A stretch of DNA of 64,000 nt from Bordetella genomosp. 13 (GTDB lineage: Bacteria; Pseudomonadota; Gammaproteobacteria; Burkholderiales; Burkholderiaceae_B). The position numbers were made by a program, and so were the translations under genes. The stretch is from NCBI RefSeq assembly GCF_007679965.1, contig NZ_VEHL01000001.1:992001-1056000 (forward strand), read 5' to 3'. Shown in pieces: positions 61,773 to 64,000 of this stretch. Within the stretch, counting starts at the first letter, position 1; each line of letters starts with the position of its first letter. The notes beneath the pieces are model-generated. The model was not told the origin of the DNA, did no database searches, and saw only the letters and a list, made by a program, of their open reading frames with translations.

Positions 61773-62948
61773 ATGGCGACGCCCATCACCTGCATCGGCG
61801 ATCTCCAGGCCATGGCCCGCCGCCGCGTGCCTGGCATCTTCTATGACTACGTGGACAGCGGCTCCTGGAGCGAATCGACCTATCGGGCGAACGGCGAAGA
61901 CCTGGCCGGACTGCGATTCCGTCAGCGGGTGGGCCGCAACGTCGCCGATATCCAGGTGGGCACCACGCTGCTGGGCCTGCCGGCCGCCATGCCGGTGGGA
62001 CTGGCGCCAGCTGGTCTGACTGGCATGCTGCACCCCGATGGCGAGATCCTGGCCGCCCGCGCAGCCGCACGGGCCGGCGTGCCCTACGTGCTGTCCACCG
62101 TCAGTATCTGCTCCATAGAGGACCTCGTGCAGCACGACGTGGGGCCCTTCTGGTTCCAACTCTATGTGATGAAGGACAGGGACTTCATCGAGCGCCTGAT
62201 CGAGCGTGCTCGCGCCGCCCGGTGTTCCGCTCTGGTGCTGACCATGGATCTGCCCATCCAGGGTCAGAGGCACAAGGACATACGCAACGGACTGTCGGTG
62301 CCCCCGCGCATCGACCTGCGCAATCTATCCCGCCTGCTGTCGCGGCCCCGCTGGTGCGCGGGCATGCTGGGCACGCCGCGCCGTACGTTCGGCAACATCG
62401 TCGGCCATGCGCAGGGCGTGTCAGGCACGCTAGGCTTCTCGGAATGGGTTGGCCACCAGTTCGACCGCACGGTGTCATGGGACGACGTGCGATGGCTCAA
62501 GAAGCAGTGGGGCGGCAGGCTCGTGGTCAAGGGAATCCTCGATCCCGACGACGCGCGCCGCGCCGTGGACGCCGGCGCCGACGCACTGATCGTTTCGAAC
62601 CATGGCGGCCGCCAACTGGACGGCGCGTCCTCCTCCATACGGGAGCTGCCCGCCGTGGTCCGCGCCGTGGGCGACCACGCCGAGATCTATTTCGATGGCG
62701 GCGTGCGCAGCGGCCAGGATGTGCTGCGCGCCCTGGCGCTTGGGGCGCGAGCGGCATTCATCGGCCGCGCCTATCTATACGGGCTGGGCGCGCAGGGCGA
62801 GGCAGGGGTGACCCGCTGCCTGGACATCCTGCGCCGCGAACTGGAGGCCACCATGGCCCTGTGCGGCCTTGCCCGCATCGCGGATGCCAGCCCCGCCGCC
62901 ATTCTCAATCCTTATTCCGCATCGATGACCCAAGGAGACCCTGTATGA
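61773..62948 (+). CDS. FMN-dependent alpha-hydroxyacid dehydrogenase (LldD/glycolate-oxidase family)
   Basis: 391 aa. A full TIM-barrel FMN domain with YDYVDSGSWSE at residues 24-34 (catalytic Tyr), the flavin-binding APAGLTGMLHPDGE, VVKGIL with its lysine and SNHGGRQLD with catalytic His followed by the substrate arginine. It oxidises an L-2-hydroxy acid such as lactate or mandelate to the 2-keto acid. It begins four bases after the FAH stop, and its own stop overlaps the next start. The substrate cannot be chosen from sequence alone. Confidence 0.9.
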   Translation: MATPITCIGDLQAMARRRVPGIFYDYVDSGSWSESTYRANGEDLAGLRFRQRVGRNVADIQVGTTLLGLPAAMPVGLAPAGLTGMLHPDGEILAARAAARAGVPYVLSTVSICSIEDLVQHDVGPFWFQLYVMKDRDFIERLIERARAARCSALVLTMDLPIQGQRHKDIRNGLSVPPRIDLRNLSRLLSRPRWCAGMLGTPRRTFGNIVGHAQGVSGTLGFSEWVGHQFDRTVSWDDVRWLKKQWGGRLVVKGILDPDDARRAVDAGADALIVSNHGGRQLDGASSSIRELPAVVRAVGDHAEIYFDGGVRSGQDVLRALALGARAAFIGRAYLYGLGAQGEAGVTRCLDILRRELEATMALCGLARIADASPAAILNPYSASMTQGDPV

Positions 62949-63718
62949 CCCGGATGTTTGGAAACTACAAGATGCACGATGGCAGCGGCGTCAATCCGCC
63001 ATACTCGCCCGCCTATCCCGTCGAATGGGAGTGCCCCCTGCGTACGCTGGAGGTCGTCACGCGTGTTGATCCCCGTAAGGTCGAGAAGCTGCTGGCGGAC
63101 ACGCCCTTTGAATTGGTCAACGACCGGGTCGCCTTCCGCTTCATGCTGTCGCCCGGGCATACGCTGGCGATCCATGCCGGGCAGATGTTCGACCTGATGG
63201 TCACCGTGCCGGTCCGCTACCAGGATCTATACACGCAGACGCATATCTACATGTACTGCAGCGACCCGATGGGCATCTGCGCGGGACGCGAACTGTTCGG
63301 GTACACGAAGAAGGACACCCACTATGCCTTCGACGAAACGCCGGACGGCGGCGTCAGCGGATGGGTGCGCCGCCGGAACGTACCGCTGGTGGACTACCGC
63401 TTCACGCCCGACAGCGCCGCGCCGCTGGTACTGCTGACCGACGACGCCGATCAGCCGGGCGGGGAGATCCACGTGCGCCGCCTTCCCGATCCCGAGCGGG
63501 TGGGAACCGCCTATGCCGACATCGTCTATCGCCGCACGCCGCTGCAGTATTCCGCGCCTGTCGCCGGCCGCATCGACTGGCGGTTGCACGCCAGCGAATA
63601 CGATCCCATTGCCGACCTGGAGCCCGAGGTGCTGAGCGCGCACTTCATGGTCTCCGAAGTCTACGGCGGCGGTTTCGCCGTCGAAGACCGGCGCCTGCTC
63701 AAGCGCCTCACTCCCTGA
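62945..63718 (+). CDS. Acetoacetate decarboxylase-like protein
   Basis: 257 aa. The family motif GRELFGYTKKD gives the Schiff-base lysine as Lys122, with its neighbour Lys123 that lowers the pKa, both conserved. True acetoacetate decarboxylase and several relatives acting on other keto acids share this fold. The ATG overlaps the hydroxyacid dehydrogenase stop by four bases (ATGA), so the products probably act in sequence: oxidation of a hydroxy acid, then decarboxylation or aldol-type chemistry on the keto acid. Confidence 0.86.
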   Translation: MTRMFGNYKMHDGSGVNPPYSPAYPVEWECPLRTLEVVTRVDPRKVEKLLADTPFELVNDRVAFRFMLSPGHTLAIHAGQMFDLMVTVPVRYQDLYTQTHIYMYCSDPMGICAGRELFGYTKKDTHYAFDETPDGGVSGWVRRRNVPLVDYRFTPDSAAPLVLLTDDADQPGGEIHVRRLPDPERVGTAYADIVYRRTPLQYSAPVAGRIDWRLHASEYDPIADLEPEVLSAHFMVSEVYGGGFAVEDRRLLKRLTP

Positions 63719-63733
63719 TATGGCGCATCGGAC

Positions 63734-64000
63734 ATGACCGGCAACGTGGCAGTTGTTACCGGGGCGGCGGGCGGCATCGGCGTGGCCGTCGCGACGACCC
63801 TCGCGCGGCAGGGATGGCGGCTGGTCCTGACCGACCGTGCCGGCCAGCCGCTGGATGTGGCGATCCGCGCGTGTGAGGCCGCCACGGAGGTGCTCGCCGT
63901 GGCCGCAGACGTGACGCGCGAGGCAGAGGTGCAGGCACTGGTGCGGCAGGGGCTGGAACACTTCGGCAGGCTGGACGGGTTCGTCAGCAACGCCGGCGTG
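63734..64000 (+). CDS. Short-chain dehydrogenase/reductase, partial (cut by the window end)
   Basis: Only the first 89 codons are present. They hold the NAD(P)-binding TGAAGGIGVAVA glycine motif near residues 10-21, an acidic residue after the second strand (LTDRAG) that favours NAD, and the NAG motif in FVSNAGV at the cut end. The catalytic Ser-Tyr-Lys lie beyond the window. It starts 15 bases after the acetoacetate-decarboxylase-like gene, in the same operon. Confidence 0.9.
   Translation, partial: MTGNVAVVTGAAGGIGVAVATTLARQGWRLVLTDRAGQPLDVAIRACEAATEVLAVAADVTREAEVQALVRQGLEHFGRLDGFVSNAGV

Overview
The window is about 68% G+C by eye, tightly packed, and reads as the chromosome of a betaproteobacterium of the Alcaligenaceae (Achromobacter/Bordetella type). 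This is an inference from three tripartite-tricarboxylate (Bug/TctC) solute receptors, paired DUF4148 secreted proteins, many LysR/GntR-controlled catabolic cassettes and the codon style. I see no rRNA, tRNA, CRISPR array, prophage or complete insertion sequence.

Layout. 22-4392: a catabolic cassette (TauD-type dioxygenase, LysR regulator, nitrilase-superfamily hydrolase, RraA-like protein, Bug receptor). 4455-8496: a zinc-uptake operon (znuCBA, minus strand) diverging from a COG0523 GTPase across a perfect 18-bp Zur-type palindrome. 8705-12024: a peptide-type binding protein directly followed by a gamma-glutamyltransferase (GGT) homologue. 12025-12720: a gene-poor stretch with two large hairpin elements in inverted orientation whose stems differ in sequence yet stay fully complementary. 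12721-14773: MATE exporter and divergent MarR regulator. 15059-18689: DegP protease downstream of a two-component system. 18855-23762: small RHH-like protein, winged-helix regulator, MFS exporter and a PTS EIIC-EAL fusion. 24054-25123: two duplicated DUF4148 secreted proteins. 25324-31816: MFS exporter, stress-type membrane proteins, an unusual CLC protein, a soluble double-PAS chemoreceptor and an NlpD-like lipoprotein. 31959-34568: Bug receptor plus a second GGT. 34734-38446: YajQ, LysR, MscS and a toxin-antitoxin pair. 38465-42819: Bug receptor, tartrate/isopropylmalate-type dehydrogenase and a third GGT, which is a lipoprotein.

43022-55391 is the best-understood block. urtABCDE (urea ABC importer, minus strand) diverges from allophanate hydrolase and urea carboxylase (plus strand), followed by a GntR regulator. 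The 442-bp divergent spacer has one sigma-54-type promoter facing each way and an NtrC-like dyad midway between them. Together the genes import urea and convert it to ammonia and CO2 by the ATP-dependent urease-independent route under nitrogen control.

55515-57260 is a secreted-repeat protein/ECF sigma/anti-sigma module. 57364-59636 holds an EamA exporter and a split chromate transporter. 59685-64000 is a catabolic cassette (tandem-HTH GntR regulator, FAH-family hydrolase, FMN hydroxyacid dehydrogenase, acetoacetate-decarboxylase-like protein, SDR cut by the window edge) with a paired ATGTAC operator in the divergent spacer.
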